From Frankiales bacterium (GTDB lineage: Bacteria; Actinomycetota; Actinomycetes; Mycobacteriales; SCTD01), in contig JAODNF010000103.1 in NCBI GenBank assembly GCA_025464915.1, positions 1-10,207 on the forward strand: a stretch of 10,207 nt of DNA. The letters run 5' to 3'. Positions 1-6,564 of the stretch are shown here, piece by piece. Within the stretch, counting starts at the first letter, position 1. Every line of letters begins with the position of its first letter. Under the pieces are notes generated by a model. The model was given only the letters and a program-made list of their open reading frames with translations. It had not been told where the DNA came from and did no database searches. Both the position numbers and the translations under genes were made by a program.

Positions 1-84
1 TGCGTCGACTGCGGCCGCATCGACGGGCTGACCGACCTGGTGCTGCCGGGCACCCCGCTGCCCGAGGTCATGGGCCGGCTGTAG
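1..84 (+). CDS. C-terminal end of an unidentified protein (partial)
   Basis: The window opens inside a reading frame that runs 27 codons to a TAG at 82-84. The visible tail begins with the pattern C-x-x-C and ends ...LPEVMGRL. That is too little to name a family. The two cysteines could belong to a metal site or be incidental. The next gene starts 12 bases downstream on the same strand, so this gene is probably the first visible member of a unit with the metallophosphoesterase and the hydrolase. Codon use in this frame matches the neighbours (G or C at nearly every third position), which supports its being real coding sequence. Confidence 0.55.
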   Translation, partial: CVDCGRIDGLTDLVLPGTPLPEVMGRL

Positions 85-96
85 CACGCTGGCGGG

Positions 97-567
97 GTGC
101 GTCTGCTGCTCCTCGCTGACACCCACGGGCGTCCGCTGCCGGACGAGGTGTGGGCCTCCGTCGACAGCGCCGACCTGGTCGTCCACGCCGGCGACTTCGT
201 CACGGCGGACCTGCTCGACGAGCTCGAGGCGCGCGCCGACGTCCTCGCCTGCTGGGGCAACAACGACGGGGCCGACCTGCGCGCCCGGTTGCCCGAGGTC
301 GCCCGTCGCACCGTGGCGGGCGTCCGGCTCGCCGTCGTGCACGAGACAGGCGCGGCCTCGGGCCGTGGGGCCCGGATGGACAGGCGGTACGACGAGGACG
401 TGCTGGTCTTCGGCCACAGCCACGTGCCGTGGGACACCGTCACGCCCCGGGGGATGCGACTGCTGAACCCGGGCTCGGCCACCACCAGGCGGCGGCAACC
501 GCACTGCACTTTCATGACCCTCGACCTGCCGAGCGGCGAGGTCGTGCTGCATAGGCTGGGTGCATGA
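97..567 (+). CDS. YfcE/MJ0936-type metallophosphoesterase
   Basis: This encodes a 156-residue calcineurin-like phosphoesterase of the small YfcE/MJ0936 type, predicted to hydrolyse phosphodiesters or phosphomonoesters at a two-metal centre in the cytoplasm. All the family motifs are present in order: D8-x-H10 (ADTHG), G32-D33 (HAGD), G54-N55-N56-D57, H82 (VVHE) and G106-H107-S108-H109, followed by the usual NPGS at 124-127. The length is normal for the family. There is no signal peptide. The GTG at 97 places the first beta-strand (RLLLLADTH) directly at the N-terminus, as is typical, and no upstream Met is available. A G-rich stretch (ggcggg) abuts the start and is only a weak ribosome site, so coupling to the preceding gene 12 bases away is likely. 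The stop overlaps the next start (ATGA at 564-567). The physiological substrate cannot be inferred. Confidence 0.9.
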   Translation: MRLLLLADTHGRPLPDEVWASVDSADLVVHAGDFVTADLLDELEARADVLACWGNNDGADLRARLPEVARRTVAGVRLAVVHETGAASGRGARMDRRYDEDVLVFGHSHVPWDTVTPRGMRLLNPGSATTRRRQPHCTFMTLDLPSGEVVLHRLGA

Positions 568-1406
568 GCGCCGTCGACAACAGCCCGCTGCCCGAGGGGG
601 TCCTCCGCACGACGGTCGACATCCCGGGAGGCCCGCTCGCCGTCCTCGACACCGGCACGCCCGAGCGCGGGACCGTTGTCATGGTGCCGGGCTTCACGGG
701 GTCCAAGGAGGATTTCCGGCTTCTCGTGAAGCCGGTCGCCGACGCCGGCTTCCGGGTCGTCGCGATCGACCAGCGCGGTCAGCACGAGTCCGACGGCCCC
801 GACGACGAGGCGGCCTACGGCGTCGAGGTCCTCGGCAGCGATCTGCTCCACGTCGTGAAGGCGCTCGGCGACGGGCCGGTGCACCTGGTCGGGCACAGCT
901 TCGGTGGCCTCGTCGGGCGGGCCGCCGTGCTGCAGGAGCCGTCGGCGTTCCGGTCGTTCGTGCTGATGGGGTCAGGCCCCGCCGCCCTCACCGGTGGCCG
1001 CGCCGACGTCATGCCGTTCATGCGCGCGATCCTGCTCGAGGGCGGGGTGCACGCGGTGTGGGAGGCCTCGCTGCAGCTGCCGCCCCGCTCCGACAAGCCG
1101 CCGGTGTCCGACGACGTGCTCGCCTTCCTCAAGGACCGGATGCTCGGCAACACGCCGGCCAGCCTGCTGGGCACGGGGCAGGCTCTGATCACCGAACCCG
1201 ACCGGGTCGCGGAGCTGAAGGCGACCGGCATCCGCTGCCACGTCATGTTCGGCGAGCAGGACGACGCCTGGTCGCCCGAGACCCAGACCGAGATGGCCGA
1301 GCGGCTCGGCTGCGGCGTCTCCGTCATCGAGGGCGCCTGGCACTCACCCGCAGCCGAGAACCCGCCGGCGACCGCCGCCGCGCTGCTCGCCTTCCTGACC
1401 GCTTGA
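564..1406 (+). CDS. alpha/beta-fold hydrolase
   Basis: This encodes a 280-residue cytoplasmic alpha/beta hydrolase, most likely an esterase or related enzyme of small molecules. The nucleophile elbow is GHSFGG with Ser112. The acid is most likely Asp233 in FGEQDDAWSP (Asp234 is the neighbour). The base is His260 in EGAWHSP. The oxyanion loop is PGFTGS (residues 42-47) instead of the commoner HG-G. Residues 57-80 carry the typical strand 4 and the D-x-R-G-x-x-x-S-D loop (DQRGQHESD). A cap region lies at about 140-210. The length is normal. The ATG at 564 overlaps the stop of the metallophosphoesterase gene by four bases, so the two are translationally coupled. A hairpin follows 22 bases after the stop. 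The substrate is unknown; general alpha/beta hydrolases cannot be assigned from sequence alone. Confidence 0.9.
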   Translation: MSAVDNSPLPEGVLRTTVDIPGGPLAVLDTGTPERGTVVMVPGFTGSKEDFRLLVKPVADAGFRVVAIDQRGQHESDGPDDEAAYGVEVLGSDLLHVVKALGDGPVHLVGHSFGGLVGRAAVLQEPSAFRSFVLMGSGPAALTGGRADVMPFMRAILLEGGVHAVWEASLQLPPRSDKPPVSDDVLAFLKDRMLGNTPASLLGTGQALITEPDRVAELKATGIRCHVMFGEQDDAWSPETQTEMAERLGCGVSVIEGAWHSPAAENPPATAAALLAFLTA

Positions 1407-1428
1407 GGACTCCGCCGCGAGCCTCGAG

Positions 1429-1461
1429 GCATCCTGTGACGTCCCGGCGTGCACAGGATGC
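1429..1461. terminator. hairpin terminator between converging genes
   Basis: The ten bases GCATCCTGTG (1429-1438) are exactly mirrored by CACAGGATGC (1452-1461). The 13-base loop can pair three further bases (ACG with CGT) past one bulged G. The hairpin sits 22 bases after the hydrolase stop and 15 bases beyond the reconstructed stop of the opposing monooxygenase pseudogene, so it can serve both strands. There is no T-run, as is common for actinobacterial terminators. Confidence 0.75.
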
Positions 1462-1476
1462 GTCGACGGCGCCGGG

Positions 1477-1775
1477 TCAGGCCGAGGACGCGACCTCGAA
1501 GGTCCACAGGTCGGCCTGGCTCGACACGGGCGGCCCCGACTACCCGCCGTGGCCCGCTGCCAGCCGGCCGCCGTCGCGCCAGGCCACGAAGTCCGCCTCG
1601 CTCGCCCACCGCGTGTAGACGAGGTAGTCGGTGGTCCCTTCCACGGGGCGGAGGAGCTCGAACCGCTCGAAGCCCGGTGAGCCTCGACGGCGCCCTTGCG
1701 CGCGGCGAAGCGCTCCTCGAGCGTGGCACCGGCCCCCTCGGGCACCGACAGGACGTTGATGGCGACGAATGACAT
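1477..1775 (-). pseudogene. disrupted heme-degrading monooxygenase (MhuD/IsdG-like, ABM fold)
   Basis: Read from ATG 1775 to TGA 1477-1479, this is a roughly 99-residue antibiotic-biosynthesis-monooxygenase (ABM) fold protein of the heme-degrading type. It cannot be translated as one chain. The first 31 codons (MSFVAINVLSVPEG... to ...KGAVE) are in one frame. A base is missing near 1680-1683, and the protein continues in the next frame as SPGFERFELLRPV... and then TRWASEADFVAWRDGG. An in-frame TAG at 1540-1542 stops it, after which the same frame still spells a family-like end (SQADLWTFEVASSA). With the lost base restored, the catalytic set of MhuD/IsdG enzymes is visible: Asn7, Trp66 and His76. 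The total length of 299 nt is 100 codons minus one base, which agrees with a single deletion. In the family, such proteins open heme and release iron in the cytoplasm. Two independent lesions favour real decay over a sequencing error, but only reads can settle it. No clear ribosome site precedes the ATG. Confidence 0.8.
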
Positions 1776-2550
1776 GCTCAACAGCATGGTGGATGTCGGT
1801 CTCTACGGTCCGGACTCGGTCACCTGGCGCGTCCACAGCGACCCCGTGATGCCCCTCGCCGCGCCGCGCACCCTTCTCCTGCAGGCACTGCAGCCCGAGG
1901 CGATGGCCGGCGTCGCCGGAAACAGCGGCTTTCGCGACGACCCGTGGGGGCGGCTGCACCGCACCGCCGAGTACGTCGGCGTCACCACGTTCGGCACGGC
2001 CAGCGAGGCCGAGCGGGCCGGCGCCAAGGTCCGCGGCATCCACCGCCGACTGGGCCTCGACGACCCGCACCTGCTGCTCTGGGTGCACTGCACCGAGGTC
2101 GAGTCGTTCCTGTCGGTCGTGACCCGTTGCGGCCTGCGACTGACCGGCGAGGAGAAGGACCGCTACTACCTCGAGCAGGTGGCGAACGCACGGCTCGTCG
2201 GTCTCGAGACCGCGCCGACCAGCCGCGAGGCGATGGCGGAGTACTTCCGCTCCATGCGCCCCGAGCTGCGGGTGACCCCAGCCGCTCGTGACGCCGCGCG
2301 CTTCGTGATGTCACCGCCGTTGACCGGCCGGATGAGCGCCCTCAAGCCCGCGTGGTTCGGCATCGCCGGCGTGAGCGTCGCGATGCTCCCGCGCTGGGCA
2401 CGTCGGCTCTACCGGTTGCCCGGTCTCCCGATGACCGACGTGGGCGCGACGGCGGCCGGGATCGCCTTGCGCACCAGCCTGTTCGCCCTCCCCGAGCACC
2501 TCAGGCACGGTCCCCACCACCGGGCCGCTCAGGTCCGTCTCGCGAGCTGA
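1759..2550 (+). CDS. MpaB/Lcp-family putative oxygenase (DUF2236, PF09995)
   Basis: This encodes a protein of about 263 residues of the MpaB / latex-clearing-protein superfamily (DUF2236). The characterised members (fungal MpaB, rubber oxygenase Lcp) are oxygenases, and Lcp binds heme b; most bacterial members have no known substrate. Recognisable family blocks, numbered from 1759, are GLYGPDSVTW at 14-23, DDPWGRLHRTAEY at 60-72 followed by TTFG, and LLLWVHCTEVESF at 96-108 with His110 nearby in WVHC as a candidate heme contact. Later blocks are YYLEQV and YFRSMRPEL, then a hydrophobic C-terminal part (about 197-245). An AGGA at 1750-1753 favours the ATG at 1759. However, the family normally begins just before GLYGPD, so ATG 1786 (254 residues) is a fair alternative, and 1774 is possible. 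All three starts lie within about 16 bases of the opposing pseudogene start, leaving no normal promoter gap. The family call is secure; the start and the substrate are not. Confidence 0.85.
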   Translation: MATNDMLNSMVDVGLYGPDSVTWRVHSDPVMPLAAPRTLLLQALQPEAMAGVAGNSGFRDDPWGRLHRTAEYVGVTTFGTASEAERAGAKVRGIHRRLGLDDPHLLLWVHCTEVESFLSVVTRCGLRLTGEEKDRYYLEQVANARLVGLETAPTSREAMAEYFRSMRPELRVTPAARDAARFVMSPPLTGRMSALKPAWFGIAGVSVAMLPRWARRLYRLPGLPMTDVGATAAGIALRTSLFALPEHLRHGPHHRAAQVRLAS

Positions 2551-2603
2551 GCCAGCCCGGGGAACCTCATGGACCACGACCGAACCACGCACACCGCATG
2601 GAG

Positions 2604-2642
2604 CCCGCGCTCACGTGAACCGCAGCCACGAGGTTGCGCGGG
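2604..2642. terminator. possible bulged hairpin between converging genes
   Basis: The right arm GGTTGCGCGGG (2632-2642) pairs with CCCGCGC (2604-2610) plus AACC (2618-2621), giving 11 pairs interrupted by a seven-base bulge in the left arm. It lies in the 103-base gap between the converging oxygenase gene (ends 2550) and copper operon (ends 2654). A role as bidirectional terminator is inferred from position. The bulge makes it weaker than the other two hairpins in the window. Confidence 0.4.
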
Positions 2643-2653
2643 AGAGCGGGTGG

Positions 2654-4318
2654 CTACTTCACCTCGAAGGTCTGCTTGGTCTCGTACGAGTCGAGGTCGT
2701 TGGCCCTGATCTGGAGGTCGATGACGTAGCTGCCCTTGCCGGGGAGCACGACGTCGAGGTCCTCGTAGTGGCCGGTCGACTTCAGCGGCGGGTTCACCGT
2801 GATCCTGTCCGAGCTGCCCTTCTTCTGGATGTAGCCGGACACCTCCGCGACGTCCTTCGTGAGACCCGAGCTCGTCAGAACCGTGTAGACGTGCAGGCCG
2901 TTGACGCCCTTGCGCGCCGGGTAGATGTCGACGGCCACGGTGTACGGACCGGCGGCGGACTTGCCGGTGTACGGCGGGGCGAAGGCGTCCTTGGCCGGGA
3001 CGGTGTTGACCAGCAGGGCCGTCACGGCCACGACGACGACCGCGAGCGAGGCCTCGATGCCGACCGACCGGCGCAGGGTGGCCACGGTCGACTCCGAGTC
3101 CTCCTCCCCAGCAGCGGGCGGATGCGTGTAGTGCGACCGGACGAAGGACCGGCCGACGAGGGCGAACAGCAGCATCAGACCCACGAGCGCGTACTTGACC
3201 ACCAGGTAGATGCCGTACTTGGTGCTGAAGAGCGCCCCGATCTCCCGGACCTCGCGCAGGGTGGCGAACACTCCCGTGGCCACGAGCAGCGCGACGGACG
3301 ACGCCGCGAGCCGCGACCAGCCCGGGAGCAGCGCCGCCTGCTCGTCCTCGGTCCAGCTCCGCAGGCCCCTGACCAGGACCACGAGCCCGCCGACCCAGGC
3401 GCTGACGAACACCAGGTGCGTCGTGTCGAGCAGGTCGGTCCACGGCTCCCAGTCACCGACGCCCGCGTGCCCCGCCGCGGACCAGGTCATGGCCATGAAC
3501 AGCCCCATCGCGGCGAGCAGCCCCGCCGACGCCTTGCTCGCCCGCTTGCCCACGACGAGCACCGCGAGGGCCGCGACGGCAGCGATGACGATCCGGGTGC
3601 CGGTCGCCTCGCCGTACTTGGTGCTGCTCACCGAGCTCAGCAGCCTCGAGTCGAACGTGTTGCTCAACCCCTCGCCGGCCGCGTAGGGGCCCTCGAGGAA
3701 GAGCGCGAGTGCTGCCATGACGGACTCGACGACGGCCGCACCGAGCAGCATCCCGCGGATCCGCGGGACCCCCGCCGGCCACAGCAGCAGGCAGAAGATC
3801 GCGCCGCCGAGGAAGACGAGAAGCGCCGAGAAGCCGAAGAAGCGGGTGGTCCCGAGAGCGATCGACGGGGCGCGCGGGGCCGCCGTCAGGGACGTGAGGT
3901 TGCCGCGGCCGAGTCGGTCCTTGAGGTCACCGGACTCCTTCCCGACGCTGAACGTGAAGGCCCCTGACACCGGGTGGCTGTCGGCCGAGACAACCCGCCA
4001 GATGACGAGGTACGACCCCTGCGCCAGCCCGCTCTTCAACGGGATGTGCACCTCGGTGCCGCCGGCGCTCTGCGTGGGCACGCCGGTGTCGACGCGGTCA
4101 CCGTCGGCCGTCACGACCTTCAGCTGGCCGAGGCCGATGGTGACGGCCTCGCCGTACGTGAGAGTCACCTCGGTCGGCTGGGTGTCGAGGATCTGGGAGT
4201 CCTGCGGAGTGGTCTTGAGGAGCGCCGCGTGGGCGGAGGCCTCAGGGGCGGCCAGTCCGAGCAGGAGCAGTGCTGTCATCAGGGCACCGACCACGGTGCC
4301 CACGCGGCGCATCCTCAT
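2654..4318 (-). CDS. CopC-CopD fusion copper protein (YcnJ-like)
   Basis: This is a 554-residue membrane protein for copper handling or uptake. Residues 1-29 are a signal peptide ending ASA, so the mature chain begins with His30, the N-terminal copper ligand of CopC proteins. The CopC domain (30-126) also has D113-S-H115-P, the expected Cu(II) partners. The CopD part (about 155-440) has eight membrane helices, near 158-182, 189-210, 240-258, 264-283, 296-318, 337-355, 368-392 and 419-440. Likely channel histidines are H284 (AAGHAG) and H301 (DTTHLVF). The last 100 residues (455-554) form an extracytoplasmic beta-rich domain like YtkA/FixH proteins. B. subtilis YcnJ has the same CopC-CopD order and is linked to copper import. 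GGAAGG (4329-4334) lies ten bases before ATG 4318; ATG 4312 is less well spaced. The gene starts five bases after the ycnI-like stop, so the two are co-transcribed. Confidence 0.93.
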   Translation of the reverse strand: MRMRRVGTVVGALMTALLLLGLAAPEASAHAALLKTTPQDSQILDTQPTEVTLTYGEAVTIGLGQLKVVTADGDRVDTGVPTQSAGGTEVHIPLKSGLAQGSYLVIWRVVSADSHPVSGAFTFSVGKESGDLKDRLGRGNLTSLTAAPRAPSIALGTTRFFGFSALLVFLGGAIFCLLLWPAGVPRIRGMLLGAAVVESVMAALALFLEGPYAAGEGLSNTFDSRLLSSVSSTKYGEATGTRIVIAAVAALAVLVVGKRASKASAGLLAAMGLFMAMTWSAAGHAGVGDWEPWTDLLDTTHLVFVSAWVGGLVVLVRGLRSWTEDEQAALLPGWSRLAASSVALLVATGVFATLREVREIGALFSTKYGIYLVVKYALVGLMLLFALVGRSFVRSHYTHPPAAGEEDSESTVATLRRSVGIEASLAVVVVAVTALLVNTVPAKDAFAPPYTGKSAAGPYTVAVDIYPARKGVNGLHVYTVLTSSGLTKDVAEVSGYIQKKGSSDRITVNPPLKSTGHYEDLDVVLPGKGSYVIDLQIRANDLDSYETKQTFEVK

Positions 4319-4323
4319 GCGGG

Positions 4324-5010
4324 TCAGGCCTTCCGGCCGCGCACCAGTGCTCCGACGGCGACGAGGAACGCGACCGCGCCGGCCGCCAGGCCCGCACCGC
4401 CGAGGGTCCGCGCGCTGTCGTCCTTGAGCTTCGCGCTCGGCAGGTTCACTGCCGGCACCGGACTGGCGCTCAGGGTCCGCGCGGGCGTCGGCTGCGTCGT
4501 CGTCTCCCCGGCGAGGGTCAGGACGGGGGCCGGGTGATCGGCCTCGGACCCGGTCTCGATCCAGCGGACGACGTCGCCGTCCTTGTACGTCTGGACGGCC
4601 TTGAAGGCAATGCTTTCGACGTCGGGCAGCAAGCCGGCGGCGAGGGTGAAGTCCTCGTACCCGTCCTTCGGGATGCCACCGCCGGTCGCCGTCCAGACGA
4701 CGTCCACGACGACCTCGCCGATGTCGCCGTCGTCGGTCTTGATCGGCGTCGCGAGCTTGCTGGTCTTCACGGTGAAGGTCCACCCGGGCTTGTTCTCCGG
4801 GTAGACCCCGGCGATCGGCGTCGCGACAGGAAGGGCGATCTCGAGCTTCGTGGTCGCACTCGCCTCCTCGTTGGGGACGCGGAAAACGATCTCGCCGTCG
4901 TGGCCGCCCTTGGTGGCGTCGCTGTGGACGGTGACGTGGGCGGACGCGGGCAGGGCGGCGAACAGCACGCCGGCAGCGGCGAGCAAGAGAGTGAAGCGCT
5001 TGCGTGACAA
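4324..5010 (-). CDS. YcnI-like DUF1775 copper-binding protein
   Basis: This encodes a 228-residue exported, membrane-anchored DUF1775 (YcnI) protein. The signal peptide at 1-24 ends PASA, and the mature chain starts at His25 (HVTVH). In B. subtilis YcnI the equivalent N-terminal histidine forms a monohistidine brace for Cu(II) with a nearby tryptophan; W150 (VVRWIE) is a reasonable counterpart here. The DUF1775 domain covers about 25-155, with the family features RVPNEE (44-49), YPENKPGW (70-77) and the GYEDF block (117-121). A linker rich in Thr, Pro and Ser follows. A single C-terminal helix (about 203-222) ends in basic RGRK, so the domain sits outside the membrane. The start is TTG 5010: it lies five bases after AGGAG (5016-5020) and gives an ordinary signal peptide, and no ATG or GTG fits. 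It is the middle gene of the copper operon and probably hands copper to, or receives it from, the CopCD product encoded next. Confidence 0.92.
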   Translation of the reverse strand: MSRKRFTLLLAAAGVLFAALPASAHVTVHSDATKGGHDGEIVFRVPNEEASATTKLEIALPVATPIAGVYPENKPGWTFTVKTSKLATPIKTDDGDIGEVVVDVVWTATGGGIPKDGYEDFTLAAGLLPDVESIAFKAVQTYKDGDVVRWIETGSEADHPAPVLTLAGETTTQPTPARTLSASPVPAVNLPSAKLKDDSARTLGGAGLAAGAVAFLVAVGALVRGRKA

Positions 5011-5015
5011 GGGAT

Positions 5016-5020
5016 CTCCT
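5016..5020 (-). promoter_or_regulatory. ribosome binding site fixing the TTG start of the ycnI-like gene
   Basis: AGGAG on the minus strand is followed after five bases by TTG at 5008-5010. It is the only good Shine-Dalgarno sequence in the 29-base gap after the upstream gene, and it decides the unusual TTG start. Confidence 0.7.
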
Positions 5021-5039
5021 AGGTCTGAGGACGTGCGGG

Positions 5040-5597
5040 CTACTGCGCGAGGGCGAGCAGCACCGGAGGTCCGCGCCGCGCGGGCTGCGCGGCGACCCAG
5101 GTGGAGCGAGGAAGGAGGACAGGCACGGGAGCAGTACGCCGGAAGGGCGCGGGGACTAGCGGCAGCGCAAGGGATCGCCGGAGCCGCAGCGCCTTCGCAC
5201 CGGCGCGCAGCAGGGCGTCGGCGGCCCACAGGCCGGCGTCGGCGCGGCCGAGCAGCAGCCCAGTGCTGAGGGCCGCGACTGCATGGAAGGCTCCCATCGT
5301 CCAGGTGAGGGCCGGGACCCGGATCCCCGGTCCGCAGAGGGCGTCCAGCAGCACGTGCGTGACGAGCTGAGCCGTGACCACCCAGGCGAGGAGGGCCGGC
5401 AGCCTGCGACGGGCGCCGAGCACCGCCACGGCACCGGGCCAGCACAGTCCCGCGGCGAGGGCGATGGCGAGGGCGCTGTCGCAGCCGTCGACCAGGGCGT
5501 GCGCCGTCGAGGCCAGTCCGACCGTCGGCACCGTGAGGACGGCCGCCCGGACACCGCGCACGAGACCCGTGCGGGGATCGGGGGCGAAACGGCTCAC
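5040..5597 (-). CDS. small four-helix membrane protein heading the copper operon
   Basis: I do not recognise a named family. The 185-residue product from GTG 5597 has four predicted membrane helices (about 14-35, 42-61, 67-88 and 95-116). It then has a cytoplasmic-looking tail of about 60 residues rich in Arg, Pro and Ala. Three histidines lie in or at helices: His33 (STAHALVDG), His81 (LVTHVLLD) and His105 (GAFHAVAA), with cysteines at 39, 52 and 88. This distribution would suit a metal-binding membrane protein, but that is inference. The gene ends 29 bases before the ycnI-like gene on the same strand, so it is the first gene of the copper operon. The start is uncertain: a GGTGGA directly abuts GTG 5597, which is too close for a normal ribosome site. 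GTG 5561 is the next candidate, and a leaderless transcript is possible. The open frame continues far upstream, but that part opposes the GNAT gene and is unlikely to be coding. Confidence 0.75.
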   Translation of the reverse strand: MSRFAPDPRTGLVRGVRAAVLTVPTVGLASTAHALVDGCDSALAIALAAGLCWPGAVAVLGARRRLPALLAWVVTAQLVTHVLLDALCGPGIRVPALTWTMGAFHAVAALSTGLLLGRADAGLWAADALLRAGAKALRLRRSLALPLVPAPFRRTAPVPVLLPRSTWVAAQPARRGPPVLLALAQ

Positions 5598-5620
5598 TCC
5601 ACCATCGTGCCCGACAACCC

Positions 5621-5632
5621 GGTCGCGCGACC
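5621..5632. promoter_or_regulatory. perfect 12-bp palindrome in the divergent promoter region
   Basis: GGTCGCGCGACC reads identically on both strands. It lies in the 60-base gap between the divergent copper operon and GNAT gene, where a regulator of either could bind. Imperfect outer arms (CCGACA at 5611-5616 and TGTTCGG at 5633-5639) extend the symmetry. It does not resemble the known CsoR or CopY operators. In so GC-rich a genome a chance palindrome is possible. Confidence 0.35.
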
Positions 5633-5657
5633 TGTTCGGGTGCGCCAGAGTGACGCC

Positions 5658-6494
5658 GTGACCTGGACGACCCGGCCCTGCACCGTCGAGGACGCCCCCT
5701 CCGTGGCGGCGGTCTACGAGGTCTTCGACACCGTCGAGTTCGGCCAGCAGACGTTCGACGAGGACGACGTGCGCACCGTCCTCGGCCAGGGCTACGAGTG
5801 CTCGGTCGCCGTCGACGACGGGGTCGTGGGGTTCGCCTCGATCCACCCCGAGGGCGACGTCGAGACGGTCGTCCTCCCGTCGTACGACCCTGCCCTGCGA
5901 GCGTCGCTGCTCGGGCTGGTGCTGGACCGGGCGCGTGAGCTGCAGCTGGAGAAGGTGTCCCACTGGGCCGGCCTCGGAGGGCTCAGCGCGCCCTTCCTGC
6001 GCGAGCGCGGCTTCGCCGACAGCGCCATCTCGTGGAAGCTCGAGCGGGCGCTCCCGGCGCCCGCGCCGACCTGGCCCTCGGGCATCGACATCCGCCCGTT
6101 CGACGACGCGCACGCCGTCCATGCCTGCGTGACCGCGTCGTTCCGCGGCACGGCCTTCGGGCGCGAGCGCACCTTCGAGGAGTGGTCGCAGGTGCACCTC
6201 GAGCACCTCGTCGACGTCGTCTGCGCCTGGCGTGACGACGACCTGGTCGGGGTGGCCACGCGGGGCACCTTGCTGGGGCAGGGCTACCTGGCCCAGCTGG
6301 GCGTGCTGCCCTCGCAGCGCGGCACCGGCCTCGGCCGCGCCCTGCTCCTCGAGACGTTCGCCCGGGACGCTGCCGACGGCCACATCGTCACGTCGCTGTC
6401 CGTCGACGGCCAGAACGAGGGTGCCCGTCGCATCTACGACAGCGTCGGCATGAACGTCGCCGAGGAGATGCACCGCTGGGACCTCGTGCTGTGA
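5658..6494 (+). CDS. tandem GNAT-family N-acetyltransferase
   Basis: This encodes a 278-residue cytoplasmic protein made of two GNAT folds, an arrangement seen in mycothiol synthase (MshD) and other actinobacterial acetyltransferases. The N-terminal half (1-125) begins TTRPCTVEDAPSVAAVY, the usual first strand and helix, but has no clear acetyl-CoA loop. The C-terminal half (about 136-278) begins IDIRPFDD and carries the acetyl-CoA pyrophosphate loop Q220-R-G-T-G-L-G226. It ends with the classic N253-EGARRIYDSVGM block and a last strand at the C-terminus. The C-terminal domain is therefore the likely catalytic one. Sequence similarity to MshD is not strong enough by eye to call mycothiol synthase, and the neighbours give no pathway. 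The start is GTG 5658; GTG 5640, six codons upstream in frame, is an alternative. Neither has a strong ribosome site, so a leaderless transcript is possible. Confidence 0.85.
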   Translation: MTWTTRPCTVEDAPSVAAVYEVFDTVEFGQQTFDEDDVRTVLGQGYECSVAVDDGVVGFASIHPEGDVETVVLPSYDPALRASLLGLVLDRARELQLEKVSHWAGLGGLSAPFLRERGFADSAISWKLERALPAPAPTWPSGIDIRPFDDAHAVHACVTASFRGTAFGRERTFEEWSQVHLEHLVDVVCAWRDDDLVGVATRGTLLGQGYLAQLGVLPSQRGTGLGRALLLETFARDAADGHIVTSLSVDGQNEGARRIYDSVGMNVAEEMHRWDLVL

Positions 6495-6564
6495 GCTGGC
6501 CGCTCGACGACCTCGTCCTCCCATCGCCATTTTCCTGAGGCGGCTCCGATGCAGCGCAGCGGAA

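Noticed and set aside
560..1618. A 352-codon Arg-rich frame overlapping the hydrolase and running past it
   Set aside because: It is a frame shadow of the alpha/beta hydrolase, whose own frame has all catalytic motifs; it crosses the terminator hairpin.
1540..1775. Programmed frameshifting in the monooxygenase gene
   Set aside because: There is no slippery heptamer at the break, and a separate in-frame stop follows; plain gene decay or sequence error is simpler.
2615..3967. A 450-codon open frame on the plus strand opposite the CopCD gene
   Set aside because: It is antisense to a clearly recognisable membrane protein, is composed almost wholly of Arg, Gly, Asp, Glu and Val typical of GC-rich shadow frames, and has no recognisable domain.
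5598..6530. Upstream extension of the small membrane protein frame across the GNAT gene on the minus strand
   Set aside because: The extension is antisense to a clear GNAT protein and has charged, low-complexity content. The membrane protein starts at about 5597.
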